A stretch of DNA of 64,000 nt from CAWULT01 sp963923455 (GCA_963923455.1 CAWULT010000008.1:1-64000), one strand, 5' to 3'; shown: positions 18,463 to 27,036, counted from the first letter of the stretch. The notes: generated by a model not told the origin, from the letters alone. Numbers and translations: made by a program.

Positions 18463-18522
18463 GCGCGCGGCCGGTCAGGGCCGGACCGTATCGGGAGGCC
18501 GATGGCGATGGTGGAGGGGCCC

Positions 18523-18543
18523 CGGCCCGCACGCGGCGGGCCG
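18523..18543. terminator. GC-rich hairpin between convergent genes
   Basis: CGGCCCGC (18523-18530) and GCGGGCCG (18536-18543) form a perfect 8-bp stem with a 5-base loop. It lies between the truncated acetyltransferase and the convergent secreted-protein gene. There is no U-tract on either side. Confidence 0.45.
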
Positions 18544-18562
18544 AAGCGCGAGGAACGGGGCG

Positions 18563-19423
18563 CTACTCGCCGCGCTTGATGTGGTCGGTCGAGCGCTCGT
18601 TCTCGTTGCAGATGAACTCGATCATCTCCTCGTCGACCAGGATCCGCTGGTTGACGCGCACCGTGAACGGCTTGGTGTACGCCTTTGCGTCGTCGATCGT
18701 GATGTCGATCTCGAGGGTACCGAAGTTCGGGCGGCGGAACCGCTCGGTCATCTTGAGGGCGTCGGTGTACGGGCTGCCGTTCACGTCGAGCCAGCCTGCC
18801 TTCTCGTCGCCCCGGAAGTTCGTCGTCTCGACGACCAGCGTGTCGCCCTCCCACCAGCCGCGCGAGTACCCGAACCACCACGGCGTCGGGTCGTTGGTCG
18901 GGGCCGGCCTCCCGTCCATGTAGATGTAGCGAAGGCCGTAGTTGCTCTCGTAGGTGATGAGCATCAGGTTCTTCGTCTGGACGATCTGCCTGGGCTGCGG
19001 GTGGTTGTGGTACTGCATCAGGCCGATCGGCAGGCACCACACGTCGGGGTTGTCCTTGCTGTTGTCGGCCATCCGCTTCTTCTTGAGCTCCGCGGCCCAC
19101 GGCTGCAGCGGCAGCGCGAAGCCGCGTCCCGCCACTTCACCGAAGGTCGACAGCGGGATGCCGTCCGGCGTGGTCGTCGGGGCCGGCGCGCCGCCGCGGC
19201 CGCGCCCGCCGCCGCCAAAGCCGACGCGGTTCCAGATGCCGGAAAAGTCGACCTTGCCGTCCGCGGTGCGCGGTGCCGGCGCCTCGAGGTTGACGTTGCC
19301 GTTGGCCAGCCGCGGGACACCCGGCGTCGGGTACTTCGGCCACTGGGCCTTCGCGGTTGGCGACAGCGCCACGAGCAGCGCAGCCACGCCCGCTGCCCTC
19401 AAGGCCCATGTTCTCTGCGTCAT
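18563..19423 (-). CDS. Secreted protein of an acidobacterial-type family, function unknown
   Basis: The 286-residue protein has a cleavable signal peptide (about 1-26, 'TAKAQ'). It carries the recurring signatures 'GKVDFSGIWNRVG' (about 56-68), 'PWAAELKKKRMADNSKDNP', 'CLPIGLMQYHNHPQP', 'GYSRGWWEGDTLVVETTNF' and 'MTERFRRPNFGTLEIDITID'. I recognise the pattern as a secreted family that is very abundant in Acidobacteria and related soil bacteria. To my knowledge its function is not established. The repeated Trp- and Gly-rich beta segments suggest a ligand-binding beta fold. ATG 19423 follows AGGAGG by 10 bases. Confidence 0.7.
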   Translation of the reverse strand: MTQRTWALRAAGVAALLVALSPTAKAQWPKYPTPGVPRLANGNVNLEAPAPRTADGKVDFSGIWNRVGFGGGGRGRGGAPAPTTTPDGIPLSTFGEVAGRGFALPLQPWAAELKKKRMADNSKDNPDVWCLPIGLMQYHNHPQPRQIVQTKNLMLITYESNYGLRYIYMDGRPAPTNDPTPWWFGYSRGWWEGDTLVVETTNFRGDEKAGWLDVNGSPYTDALKMTERFRRPNFGTLEIDITIDDAKAYTKPFTVRVNQRILVDEEMIEFICNENERSTDHIKRGE

Positions 19424-19555
19424 CTATGAGTCCTCCTGCGAAGCGCTCGCTCGCGCGTCTCCGCCAGGCCCCTAGTGTGGTGGAAGTGCGGTTCCGGACA
19501 CAACCTGCCCAATCTGGTCGAGGGCTCCACGCCGGCTGGTGCCGCGGCCCGAGTG

Positions 19556-19867
19556 TCAGGCGCAGGGATTCAGCAGGTTGGTGAAGGCGCTCTGGGCGAG
19601 GATGCGCCAGCGCGGCGAGGCGGCGGGCGTGCGCGTGTCGAACGCGGCTGCCCGCGACCGTAGGGCCGTCACGCCGATCCAGGCCAGATATGCGGCGCTT
19701 GCATAGCGGACTTCGTCGCCGGCCGCGGTGCCGCGGGCCGACACGACGCCCGCCAGGCGCCCCTGGCTGACACGGCGCCCCACGATGTGGAGCACGTCGG
19801 GCCCCGGGGTGACGTTGAACCGCAGGCCGGCGCCCACGGACACGGCCAGCGCGTGCGTGTCCGGCAT
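19556..19867 (-). pseudogene. Decayed LysE/RhtB-family exporter
   Basis: The 103-codon frame aligns by eye to LysE/RhtB amino-acid exporters in two pieces. The N-terminal 'VTPGPDVLHIVGRRVSQGR' is the hallmark first helix. It runs into 'SAAYLAWIGVTALRSR' and then 'AQSAFTNLLNP', where it stops. Between the first two blocks about 28 residues (one transmembrane segment) are missing. The whole C-terminal half, normally about 80-90 residues after 'NPK', is absent. Intact relatives have about 205 residues. The neighbouring 130 bases hold no continuation in any frame. It is therefore very likely non-functional. Confidence 0.75.
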
Positions 19868-20019
19868 GTCGCATCGTCGCGCAGGGCCGCGCGGAAAATT
19901 ACCGGGACGCCCCCCTGAAGGGGCTTTGTGGCCGGACGAACGTCCGATACTCTTGGATGTTCGATTCGCGGTCACGGCGCGGTGCCGGGCCGCCGCGCGC
20001 GCCCTTGCGAGTGGAGCCC

Positions 20020-21222
20020 ATGTCCGCACCTGCGAAGGACCCCTCCCAGTCGAGGATGGTCGACCTCGAAGTCAAAGACGTCCGTGTCATCTTCTCGCCC
20101 ATCTGGGACGCCCTGGTGGAGGAGGTCGGCCAGGAGAACCTCCGGTTCCCGAAGGAGATCATCCTGCTCGGGGGGGCGCCCGGGGCCGGCAAGGGCACGC
20201 ACACTCAGTTCATCATGCAGGCACGGGGCCTGACCTGTCCGCCGATCGTGATGAGCGAACTGCTCACCGCGCCGGAGATGGAGCGCATCAAGGCGCAGGG
20301 CGGCATGGTCGGCGACAAGGAGGCGGTGGCTGCCCTGTTGCGGAAGCTGCTCGAGCCCACCTATCGGGACGGTGTCGTGCTCGACGGGTTTCCGCGGACG
20401 CCGGTGCAGGTCGAATGCCTGAAGCTGCTCGTGGACAAGATCAATCAGCTCCACAAGCATTACGCCGACACGCCGCTGGCGATGCACTTCCGCCGCCCGA
20501 CGATCCACGCGATGGTGCTCTTCGTCAGCGAGGGCACGAGCGTCGCGCGCCAGCTGCACCGTGGCCGTGAAATCGCCGAGCACAACCGCAAGGTGGCCGA
20601 GACGGGCGTCGGCACGCCGATCGAGCTGCGCGCGACGGACCTCTCCGAGGACCTGGTGCGGAGGCGCTACCAGGTGTTCAAGGAGCAGACGTGGGCGGCT
20701 CTCACGTCGCTCAAGCAGCTCTACCACTACCACTTCGTCAATGCCGAGGGACCGATTGCCGAAGTGCAGGACAACATCCTCAAGGAGCTCGAGTACCAGA
20801 GCTCGCTCGAGCTGGACCCGCGCACCTTCCAGCGCCTGCGCGAACTGCCGCTCGCCGAGGAGCTGGTCGTGCACGGCCGGCAGGAGCTGGTGAAGCGGCT
20901 CGACAGCTACGAGCTCGAGCACACCGAGCTCCTCGCGCAGATGGTCGACCTGGTCGGCACGAAGTTCATGCCGATCATCACCCGGCACGCGCTGTCGGGC
21001 CGCGCGATGGTCAACTCGGAAGACCCGATCTTCAACGAGCCGCTGGCCATCCCGATGCTGATCGATCTGTTCTCGGAACGCGGCTATCACGCCGTGGTCG
21101 ACAAGCAGATCCAGGAAGTGCCCGAGCGCTTCGACCTGCGGACCGGCGAGATCAGGTGCCGGCAGAAGGTCGTCTATCGCATTCAGATCTTCTTCAAGGC
21201 GTCGAACATCCGGCGCGGATAG
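20020..21222 (+). CDS. Adenylate-kinase-like nucleoside monophosphate kinase with long C-terminal extension
   Basis: The 400-residue protein contains an adenylate kinase core. The P-loop 'GGAPGAGKGTH' is at 51-61, the NMP-binding region 'VMSELLTAPEMERIKAQGGM' follows, 'VLDGFPRTPVQVECLKLL' is about 120 residues in, and the late 'DLVRRRYQVFKEQT' is the family's arginine region. Ordinary adenylate kinases have about 215 residues; here about 60 extra residues interrupt the core before the arginine region. A further 150 or so follow, in a domain I do not recognise ('QELVKRLDSYELEHTELLAQMVDLVGTKF...'). The reaction is presumably phosphoryl transfer between ATP and a nucleoside monophosphate. ATG 20020 has GTGGAG upstream; 19957 is an alternative start. 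Confidence 0.78.
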   Translation: MSAPAKDPSQSRMVDLEVKDVRVIFSPIWDALVEEVGQENLRFPKEIILLGGAPGAGKGTHTQFIMQARGLTCPPIVMSELLTAPEMERIKAQGGMVGDKEAVAALLRKLLEPTYRDGVVLDGFPRTPVQVECLKLLVDKINQLHKHYADTPLAMHFRRPTIHAMVLFVSEGTSVARQLHRGREIAEHNRKVAETGVGTPIELRATDLSEDLVRRRYQVFKEQTWAALTSLKQLYHYHFVNAEGPIAEVQDNILKELEYQSSLELDPRTFQRLRELPLAEELVVHGRQELVKRLDSYELEHTELLAQMVDLVGTKFMPIITRHALSGRAMVNSEDPIFNEPLAIPMLIDLFSERGYHAVVDKQIQEVPERFDLRTGEIRCRQKVVYRIQIFFKASNIRRG

Positions 21223-21236
21223 GACGAGGTGGTCGC

Positions 21237-22046
21237 ATGATTCGCTCGTTGTGCTCGCTGGCGCTCGCGGTGCTGGCGCTCCCGGTGCCCGCGTTCGCAC
21301 AGGCCCCGGCGCCGAAGGCGCCGGCCGCCAGGCCCGCCGCTCCTGGGGCGAAGCCGGCGACGCCCGCGCCCGCCGCCCAACGGCCGGCCGCGCGCCGGCC
21401 CGCCGCTCCGGCCGCCGCGACGGGCGTGCCGCAGACCGACGAGGAGAAGATCGTCTACGCCATCGGCCTGCTGATGCAGCGGTCCCTCGGCCAGTTCGAC
21501 CTGTCGGCCGCCGAACTCGAGATCATCAAGCGGGCGCTGTCGGACGCGTCGGCCGGAAAGCCCGCCGTGGACCTGAACGAGTGGGGGCCGCAGATCGAGC
21601 CGTTGGCCGATGCGAGGCGTTCAAGAATCGCCATGCGCGAAAAGGTGGCGTCGGCCGCGTATCTGACGAAGGCCGCGGCCGAGCCGGGCGCGGTCAAGAC
21701 CGACTCGGGCCTCGTCTACCGCGACGTCAGCGCCGGCACGGGCGTGTCGCCGAAGGCCAGCGACACCGTGCGCGTGCACTACCGGGGCACGTTGACCAAC
21801 GGCACGGTGTTCGACAGCTCCTACGACCGCAACGAGCCGGCGGCCTTCCCGTTGTCGGGAGTGATCCCGTGCTGGACCGAAGGCGTGCAGCGCATGAAGG
21901 TCGGCGGCAAGGCCCACTTGGTGTGTCCGTCGGACCTGGCCTACGGTGACCAGGGCCGTCCCACGATCCCGGGCGGCGCGGCGCTCGTGTTCGACGTCGA
22001 ACTGCTCGAAATCCTGAGTGGTGCGGCGGCGCCGCCGCAGAACTAG
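21237..22046 (+). CDS. Exported FKBP-type peptidyl-prolyl isomerase
   Basis: The 269-residue protein has a signal peptide (about 1-22, 'AFAQ') and a 45-residue Ala/Pro-rich low-complexity linker. A dimerisation-like helical segment ('TDEEKIVYAIGLLMQRSLGQF', about 67-87) precedes the FKBP domain at about 150-260. That domain shows 'VRVHYRGTLTNGTVFDSSYDR' and 'CPSDLAYGDQGRPTIPGGAAL'. The arrangement is that of FkpA/Mip-type periplasmic foldases. ATG 21237 follows GAGG by 7 bases and lies 14 bases after the kinase stop, so co-transcription is likely. Confidence 0.9.
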   Translation: MIRSLCSLALAVLALPVPAFAQAPAPKAPAARPAAPGAKPATPAPAAQRPAARRPAAPAAATGVPQTDEEKIVYAIGLLMQRSLGQFDLSAAELEIIKRALSDASAGKPAVDLNEWGPQIEPLADARRSRIAMREKVASAAYLTKAAAEPGAVKTDSGLVYRDVSAGTGVSPKASDTVRVHYRGTLTNGTVFDSSYDRNEPAAFPLSGVIPCWTEGVQRMKVGGKAHLVCPSDLAYGDQGRPTIPGGAALVFDVELLEILSGAAAPPQN

Positions 22047-22053
22047 CCATCCG

Positions 22054-22077
22054 GCGGGCGGCTCAGGGGCCGCCCGC
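22054..22077 (+). terminator. GC-rich hairpin after the FKBP gene
   Basis: GCGGGCGGC (22054-22062) and GCCGCCCGC (22069-22077) form a perfect 9-bp stem with a 6-base loop, starting 8 bases after the stop codon. No U-tract follows. The next about 200 bases before the phospholipase gene hold nothing I recognise. Confidence 0.5.
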
Positions 22078-22277
22078 AGCCACTCCTCAGGAGTCGGGCC
22101 CGGGCATCCGTGGGCTCCGGTCGGGCCAGGCGCCGCGCCCTCGTACTTGGCCGCGGCGACGGTCAGGCCGACGACCGGGCTGGCGGGGGCCATGCGGCAC
22201 ACCGCGGTGAAGGGGCGGTTGCCCGCGCGCGGACGCCACGGACGGCCGCGCTGACGGCGCGGGGCAGGGAGGCGGGG

Positions 22278-23942
22278 ATGCGGAAGAAGGTCTCGGGGCA
22301 CGTGGTCGTCCGGGCGGTGAGCGGTACCTACGTCGTGTTCCTCGCCTTCAGCATGAAGAAGGCCGACACCCGCGGCTTGATGGGGTTCGCCATCCAGCGC
22401 ACGGACCTGGTCGAGCAGGAGACGACGTGGCTGCGCGGCAACAAGACGTTCGCGGCCGTCCGCCCGTCCACCGGGCTCGAGGACGCGAGCAGCCGCGACC
22501 ATCCGTTCCAGGCGTTCCAGTGGGCCGATTACTCGGCCAAGCCCGGGTATCGCTACCGCTACCGCGTGATCCCGATGTACGGGCGCCCGGGCGCGCTCAC
22601 CGAGGGGCCGGCCACCACCGTCCCCATCGGTACCGAGCCGCTCTCGGCCGGCCGTCACGACGTCCACTTCAACCGTGGCGCAATCGCGTCGCAGGCCTTC
22701 GCGCGCCGCTTTCCGGGGCTGTCGCTCGACGCGGCCGGTGCCCCCGCCTACGAGTGGCTGGCGCGCGACCTGCTGCCCGCGATGCTCGCGTTCATCGCGC
22801 AGGCGAAGGACGGCTCATGGAGCCTCCGTGCGGCGTTCTACGAGCTGAAATGGCCCCCCGTGCTCGCGGCGTTCGCGGCCGCGTCGCAGGCGGGCGCGGA
22901 CGTCCGGATCGTCTATCACGCCAAGGACGACGACACGGGCCGGGCCAACGATCTGGCCATCGCCGAGGCGGGCGTGCGGGCCCTCTGCGACGGCCGCGGG
23001 CAGGCGAAGCTGATGCACAACAAGTTCATCGTGCTGAGCCGCGCCGGCCGGCCGGTCGCGGTGTGGACTGGCTCGACGAACCTGAGCCGAAACGCGCTCC
23101 ACGGGCAGCTGAACGTCGGCCACGTCGTGCGCGACCGCGAGATCGCCGCGCGGTTCCTCGCCTACTGGTCCCAACTTCAGGCGGACCCGGGGCCCGACGC
23201 GCTGAAGGACTGGGCCGAGGTCGCCAACCCGCTCCCGCCGGCCACCGAGTCGGATCCAATCACCCCGGTGTTCTCGCCCCATAAGGGGCGGCCCGTGTTC
23301 GACTGGTGGGTCGCGCTCGCCGGCACGGCGGGCATGCCCCTCTTCATGACGTTTCCGTTCGGCATCGGGGCGGAGTTCCGGGAGGTCTACGGACGCAACG
23401 ACGGCGTGCTGCGCTTCGCGCTGCTCGACAAGTACGTCAACGGGGGCACCACGGCGTCGCGGGCGGCCGCCGTCGCCGACATCCAGCGCATCCGCCGGTT
23501 CCCCAACATCGGCATGGCGCTCGGCGAACGCATCTTCGTCGACTGGATCGACGGCTGGCGCAAGGAGGCCAGCCCGATCGGCGTCAACGTGGACTGGGTG
23601 CACACGAAGTTCATGCTGCTCGATCCGCTCGGGCCGGCGCCCGTGACGATGACCGGTTCGGCCAACTGGAGCGAGGCCAGCGTGCACACGAACGACGAGA
23701 ACATGCTCGTCATCCGCGGCGACCGGCGGGTGGCCGACATCCACTTCGGGGAGTTCATGCGCGTCTTCGCGCACCACCGGTTCCGCGAGTCGGTGGCGCG
23801 CCACATCGAGGCACGCGGCCGCGACGCGCTCGCCACCTGGAAGCCGCAGGACCTCGCCGACGACTGGCGGACGTGGGTGACGCCGCACTTCACGCCCGGC
23901 TCGGAGCACGACATCAAGCGACGGTACTTCGCCGGAGAGTAG
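22278..23942 (+). CDS. Phospholipase D-like phosphodiesterase
   Basis: The 554-residue protein has two PLD half-domains. The first motif is 'MHNKFIVLS...WTGSTNLSRN' (about residues 245-277). It has the His, Lys and GSxxN parts, but Ser replaces the usual Asp of HxKxxxxD. The second is 'VHTKFMLLD...MTGSANWSEAS' (about 443-472) and is complete. Family members hydrolyse phosphodiesters in lipids or nucleic acids; the substrate here is unknown. No signal peptide is seen, and an N-terminal 120 residues of beta character precede the first half-domain. ATG 22278 follows GGGAGG. Confidence 0.8.
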   Translation: MRKKVSGHVVVRAVSGTYVVFLAFSMKKADTRGLMGFAIQRTDLVEQETTWLRGNKTFAAVRPSTGLEDASSRDHPFQAFQWADYSAKPGYRYRYRVIPMYGRPGALTEGPATTVPIGTEPLSAGRHDVHFNRGAIASQAFARRFPGLSLDAAGAPAYEWLARDLLPAMLAFIAQAKDGSWSLRAAFYELKWPPVLAAFAAASQAGADVRIVYHAKDDDTGRANDLAIAEAGVRALCDGRGQAKLMHNKFIVLSRAGRPVAVWTGSTNLSRNALHGQLNVGHVVRDREIAARFLAYWSQLQADPGPDALKDWAEVANPLPPATESDPITPVFSPHKGRPVFDWWVALAGTAGMPLFMTFPFGIGAEFREVYGRNDGVLRFALLDKYVNGGTTASRAAAVADIQRIRRFPNIGMALGERIFVDWIDGWRKEASPIGVNVDWVHTKFMLLDPLGPAPVTMTGSANWSEASVHTNDENMLVIRGDRRVADIHFGEFMRVFAHHRFRESVARHIEARGRDALATWKPQDLADDWRTWVTPHFTPGSEHDIKRRYFAGE

Positions 23943-23949
23943 GCCGGTC

Positions 23950-24333
23950 GTGCTCGCGCCCGGGCTCGCCTACGTCGCCTTCGTGTTCGGTACGGGCTTC
24001 GTGCTCGGCACCGTCCGCGTGCTGCTCGTGGTGCCGGCCGTCGGCGTGCGCGCCGCCGAGCTGCTCGAGTTGCCGCTGATGGTCGCCGCGTCGTGGCTGG
24101 CCGCACGCTGGATGGTCAGGCGCTTCGCGGTGACCGGGCCTGGCCGCGCCCTGCGCATCGGCCTGCTGGCCGGCGCGGGCCTGCTGGCGACGGAGGTCGC
24201 GCTCGGCGTCGCGCTGCGGGGCGTCGGTCCGTGGCAGGTGCTCACCGACAAGGACCCGGTGTCGGGCCCGGCGTACTACGCCAGCGTCGTGCTGTTCGCG
24301 CTGCTGCCGTGGCTGTTGACGGGACGCCGATGA
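23950..24333 (+). CDS. Small integral membrane protein, unknown function
   Basis: The 127-residue protein has three to four hydrophobic helices (about 5-33, 38-52, 66-87 and 108-123), with little outside them except Arg-rich loops. I do not recognise a named family with certainty. GTG 23950 lies 7 bases after the phospholipase stop, and the stop overlaps the next gene's start (ATGA), so the three genes read as one unit. Confidence 0.65.
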   Translation: MLAPGLAYVAFVFGTGFVLGTVRVLLVVPAVGVRAAELLELPLMVAASWLAARWMVRRFAVTGPGRALRIGLLAGAGLLATEVALGVALRGVGPWQVLTDKDPVSGPAYYASVVLFALLPWLLTGRR

Positions 24334-24698
24334 CGGGGAAGGACTTCACGCGCCTCGCCCTGGCCCTCGAGGGCGTCGAACAGGGCTCGCACATGGGCGC
24401 CGTGGACTTTCGTGTCGGCGGCCGCATCTTCGCGACGCTCGCGCACGTGAAGGACGGCTTCGGCAACCTGATGCTGACGCCCGAGGTGCAGCGCGAGCTC
24501 GTCGCCGAGGCGCCGGAGGTGTTCTTGCCGGTGGCCGGTCGGTGGGGACGGCTGGGTGCCACGCACGTCCGGTTGGCCACGGTGCACCGCGACACGCTCG
24601 ACGGTGCGCTCCGCGCGGCGTGGAGACTGCGCGTGGAGAAGAACGCCGGCCCGAGTCGGGTCGGACGCGCCCGGCGGGAGCGGGGTCGCGCGCAGTGA
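24330..24698 (+). CDS. MmcQ/YjbR-family DNA-binding-fold protein
   Basis: The 122-residue protein matches the MmcQ/YjbR family (CyaY-like fold). It shows 'ALALEGVEQGSHMGAVDFRVGGRIFATL' across residues 11-38 and 'LMLTPEVQRELVAEAPEVFLP' after it. A basic tail follows. The biochemical role of the family is poorly known. It is coupled to the membrane protein gene by a 4-base overlap. Confidence 0.75.
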   Translation: MTGKDFTRLALALEGVEQGSHMGAVDFRVGGRIFATLAHVKDGFGNLMLTPEVQRELVAEAPEVFLPVAGRWGRLGATHVRLATVHRDTLDGALRAAWRLRVEKNAGPSRVGRARRERGRAQ

Positions 24699-25012
24699 TT
24701 CGAAGCTGGGTCCGACCCCGGTTCGGGCTCTTTCTGTCAACCTCGTACGGCCAAGAAAGGCCCCCAACAGGCAGACTATCATCTTGGAAGTCCTTCCGCC
24801 GGGCCCCCTTCAGGCGTTGAAGTGTCTGTAAGTGCTTGTCCTTTCGGTCAAAGGTCTGCCGGATCCCTGGCGCGATAATTGACATCAAGGAAGTCGACTC
24901 CGTGTCCGCCAGACCGCCAGGCACTGTTCAGGCGGTCGGTAGGCGTCGACATTCTGAGGGGCGGTCATAGTCGAGTTGGGAGGCGTCCCGGGGCCAGGGC
25001 ACGAGATTGGTG
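24699..25012. other. Intergenic control region before the chorismate lyase cluster
   Basis: These 314 bases carry no gene that I can support. A -10-like GATAAT lies at 24874-24879 without a good -35. An inverted repeat (listed separately) lies at 24912-24937. TTGGGAGG at about 24975 is too far from the start codon to serve it. The lower GC content between 24740 and 24900 is compatible with a promoter region. Confidence 0.4.
24912..24937. repeat. Inverted repeat, possible operator of the aryl-acyl cluster
   Basis: GACCGCC (24912-24918) and GGCGGTC (24931-24937) are perfect 7-bp arms separated by 12 bases. They lie about 75 bases before the chorismate lyase start codon and 33 bases after the GATAAT element. 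An operator or a leader hairpin would both fit. Confidence 0.4.
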
Positions 25013-25642
25013 ATGGAAACTCAAGGCAGTTATGCGCCATCGCGGAAGGTGATGGACCAGGGCGATCCCATCGCGGATCTCTTCGTTGCGCAATCCGACC
25101 GGCCCGAGCACGTCGGAGGTGTCAACCTGCGGACCCTCAGCCCCTATCACCGGGCGCTGCTCGCCACGGACGGCACGGTCACCAAGTTCATCGAAGCCTA
25201 CAAGATGCAGCGGGTGCGGATCCGGCACCTCGGCCAGGAGTCGCGCGTGCTCACGCAGCCGCACCGCTGGCTCGACATCGCGGCTGGCTCCGAGGTGATC
25301 GTCCGCGAGGTGTCGCTCGAAGGCCAGGAGTCCCACGAGCTCTACGCGTACGCGGTGTCACTGGTCGTACCGGACCGGCTCGAGGAGAAGGCGCGGCGGT
25401 CGCTGACCGTCGATGGGGACGGTCTGGGCCGCATCCTGCTGCGCAACCGCGTGGAATCGTTCCGAGAGATCCTGTGGTTTGGCCGGGAGACCCTCACGGT
25501 TCTGCCATCCGCGCTCGCGCGGTTTCGTGGGCAGGACTTCCTCAGTCGGACGTATCGCATCATCGTGGGCGGCAAGCCCGTCATGCTCATCAGTGAGAAG
25601 TTTCCCTGTCGTGAGGACGACGGTCTGCCGCTCCACCACTGA
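25013..25642 (+). CDS. Chorismate pyruvate-lyase (4-hydroxybenzoate synthase), Rv2949c-like
   Basis: The 209-residue protein resembles the mycobacterial chorismate lyase Rv2949c rather than E. coli UbiC. Matching stretches are 'LSPYHRALLATDGTVTKFIEAY' at the N-terminal core, 'VIVREVSLEGQESHELYAYAVSLV', 'IDRLP'-like 'VPDRLEEKARRSL', 'RVESFREILWFG' and 'RTYRIIVGGKPVMLISEKFP' at the end. It is predicted to split chorismate into 4-hydroxybenzoate and pyruvate. It heads a five-gene cluster with activating and carrier proteins, so its product is probably an acyl building block and not only a quinone precursor. ATG 25013 was chosen; TTG 25007 is possible, and no strong ribosome binding site helps. 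Confidence 0.8.
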   Translation: METQGSYAPSRKVMDQGDPIADLFVAQSDRPEHVGGVNLRTLSPYHRALLATDGTVTKFIEAYKMQRVRIRHLGQESRVLTQPHRWLDIAAGSEVIVREVSLEGQESHELYAYAVSLVVPDRLEEKARRSLTVDGDGLGRILLRNRVESFREILWFGRETLTVLPSALARFRGQDFLSRTYRIIVGGKPVMLISEKFPCREDDGLPLHH

Positions 25643-25687
25643 GGGCAGCCGGGGCGCGATACCAGCAGGAGGGGCCGCGAGGCATCA

Positions 25688-27004
25688 ATGGACTACAGCG
25701 ACTATCTGGACCCGTTCATCGAGACGCTCGGGCGGGAGGCCCTGCAGCAGATTCAGCTCAAGAAGTTCGAGCTGATGCTCGGGACGGTGCTCCAGTCCAA
25801 CAGGTTCTACCGGAGGAAGTTCGGTGACGTGTCGCTCACCGACGCGGCCGCCGTCCGCTCACTGGCCGACTTCCAGCGCCTGCCCTTCACCACGAAGAGC
25901 GAGTTGTCGAACGACCAGGCCGAGCATCCGCCGTACGGCACGAACCTCACGTTCGAGCGGACGCGCTACACGCGCATCCATCAGACCTCCGGTACGACGG
26001 GCGAGCCGCTGCGGTGCCTCGACACGGCCGAGAGCTGGGCCTGGTGGGCGCGCTCGTGGGCCGGCGTCTACCGCGCGGCCGGCGTGACGGCGTCCGACCG
26101 GATCTTCTTCGCGTTCTCGTTCGGGCCATTCATCGGCTTCTGGAGTGCCTACGAGGGCGCCCGGTTGATCGGCGCGCTGGCGTTCCCCGGCGGTGGCATG
26201 TCGTCCTACCAGCGCGTCAAGTCGATCCTGGCCAACGACGTCACGGTGCTGGTGTGCACGCCCACCTACGCGCTGCACCTCGCCGAGGTGGCCGAGCAGG
26301 AGGGGCTCGACATCCGCAATTCGAGCGTCCGTGTGACGATCCACGCCGGCGAGGCCGGTGCCAGCATCCCGGCCACGAAGGCCAAGATCCAGGAGAGCTG
26401 GGGGGCCCGGTGCCACGACCACGCCGGGGCGACCGAGGTCGGCGCCTGGGGCTTCGAGTGTTCCGCACAGAACGGCCTGCACATCAACGAGGGCGAGTTC
26501 ATCGCTGAGATCATCGACCCGTCCACGGGCCGGTCGGCGACCGAAGGCGAACTCGTGCTCACGAATCTCGGCCGGGTCGGCATGCCGGTCATCCGCTATC
26601 GCACTGGCGACCGGGTGCGCCTGGCGCCGGGTGAGTGCGCCTGCGGCCGCACCTTCCTGCGGCTCGAGCACGGCGTCATCGGCCGTGTCGACGACGTCAT
26701 CATCATTCGTGGCGTCAATGTCTTTCCGAGCGCGATCGAGAATATCGTGCGGCGGTTCGAGCAGGTAGGCGAGTTCGCGGTCGACATCGTCCGCCAGAAC
26801 GAGATGGACGACCTGCAGATCCGGTTCGAGAGCCGCGGGGGCGACGCCGACGAGATCGCCCGCGCGATCGAGAAGGAGTTCCGGGCCGGCGTCGGCATCC
26901 GCATCAAGGTGACGGCCGTCCCGATGGGGACCCTGCCGCGCTTCGACCTGAAGGCCCGGCGCGTCCACGACCACCGTGGCGTCGCGGTGCCCGTCCTTCC
27001 CTGA
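25688..27004 (+). CDS. Phenylacetate-CoA-ligase-like (PaaK-type) aryl-AMP ligase
   Basis: The 438-residue AMP-forming ligase is of the PaaK/CapK type. The ATP-binding loop is 'HQTSGTTGEPLRCLD' (about 98-112). The adenylate motif is 'HDHAGATEVGAWGFEC' (about 242-257). 'PVIRYRTGDRVRL' and 'GRVDDVIIIRGVNVFPSAIE' mark the hinge and C-terminal domain. Sitting 45 bases after chorismate lyase, it probably activates 4-hydroxybenzoate and loads it on CoA or on the carrier protein encoded next. Substrate choice is inferred from context only. GAGG lies 7 bases before ATG 25688. Confidence 0.85.
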   Translation: MDYSDYLDPFIETLGREALQQIQLKKFELMLGTVLQSNRFYRRKFGDVSLTDAAAVRSLADFQRLPFTTKSELSNDQAEHPPYGTNLTFERTRYTRIHQTSGTTGEPLRCLDTAESWAWWARSWAGVYRAAGVTASDRIFFAFSFGPFIGFWSAYEGARLIGALAFPGGGMSSYQRVKSILANDVTVLVCTPTYALHLAEVAEQEGLDIRNSSVRVTIHAGEAGASIPATKAKIQESWGARCHDHAGATEVGAWGFECSAQNGLHINEGEFIAEIIDPSTGRSATEGELVLTNLGRVGMPVIRYRTGDRVRLAPGECACGRTFLRLEHGVIGRVDDVIIIRGVNVFPSAIENIVRRFEQVGEFAVDIVRQNEMDDLQIRFESRGGDADEIARAIEKEFRAGVGIRIKVTAVPMGTLPRFDLKARRVHDHRGVAVPVLP

Positions 27005-27036
27005 GGCCTCGGCGGCGGCCCACCTGGTGCACATGC

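Noticed and set aside
24868..24882. Second possible sigma-54 promoter before the chorismate lyase cluster (TGGCGCGATAATTGA)
   Set aside because: The nearly invariant C of the -12 GC is A here, and there is no enhancer-like dyad beside it. GATAAT inside it is as likely to be an ordinary -10.
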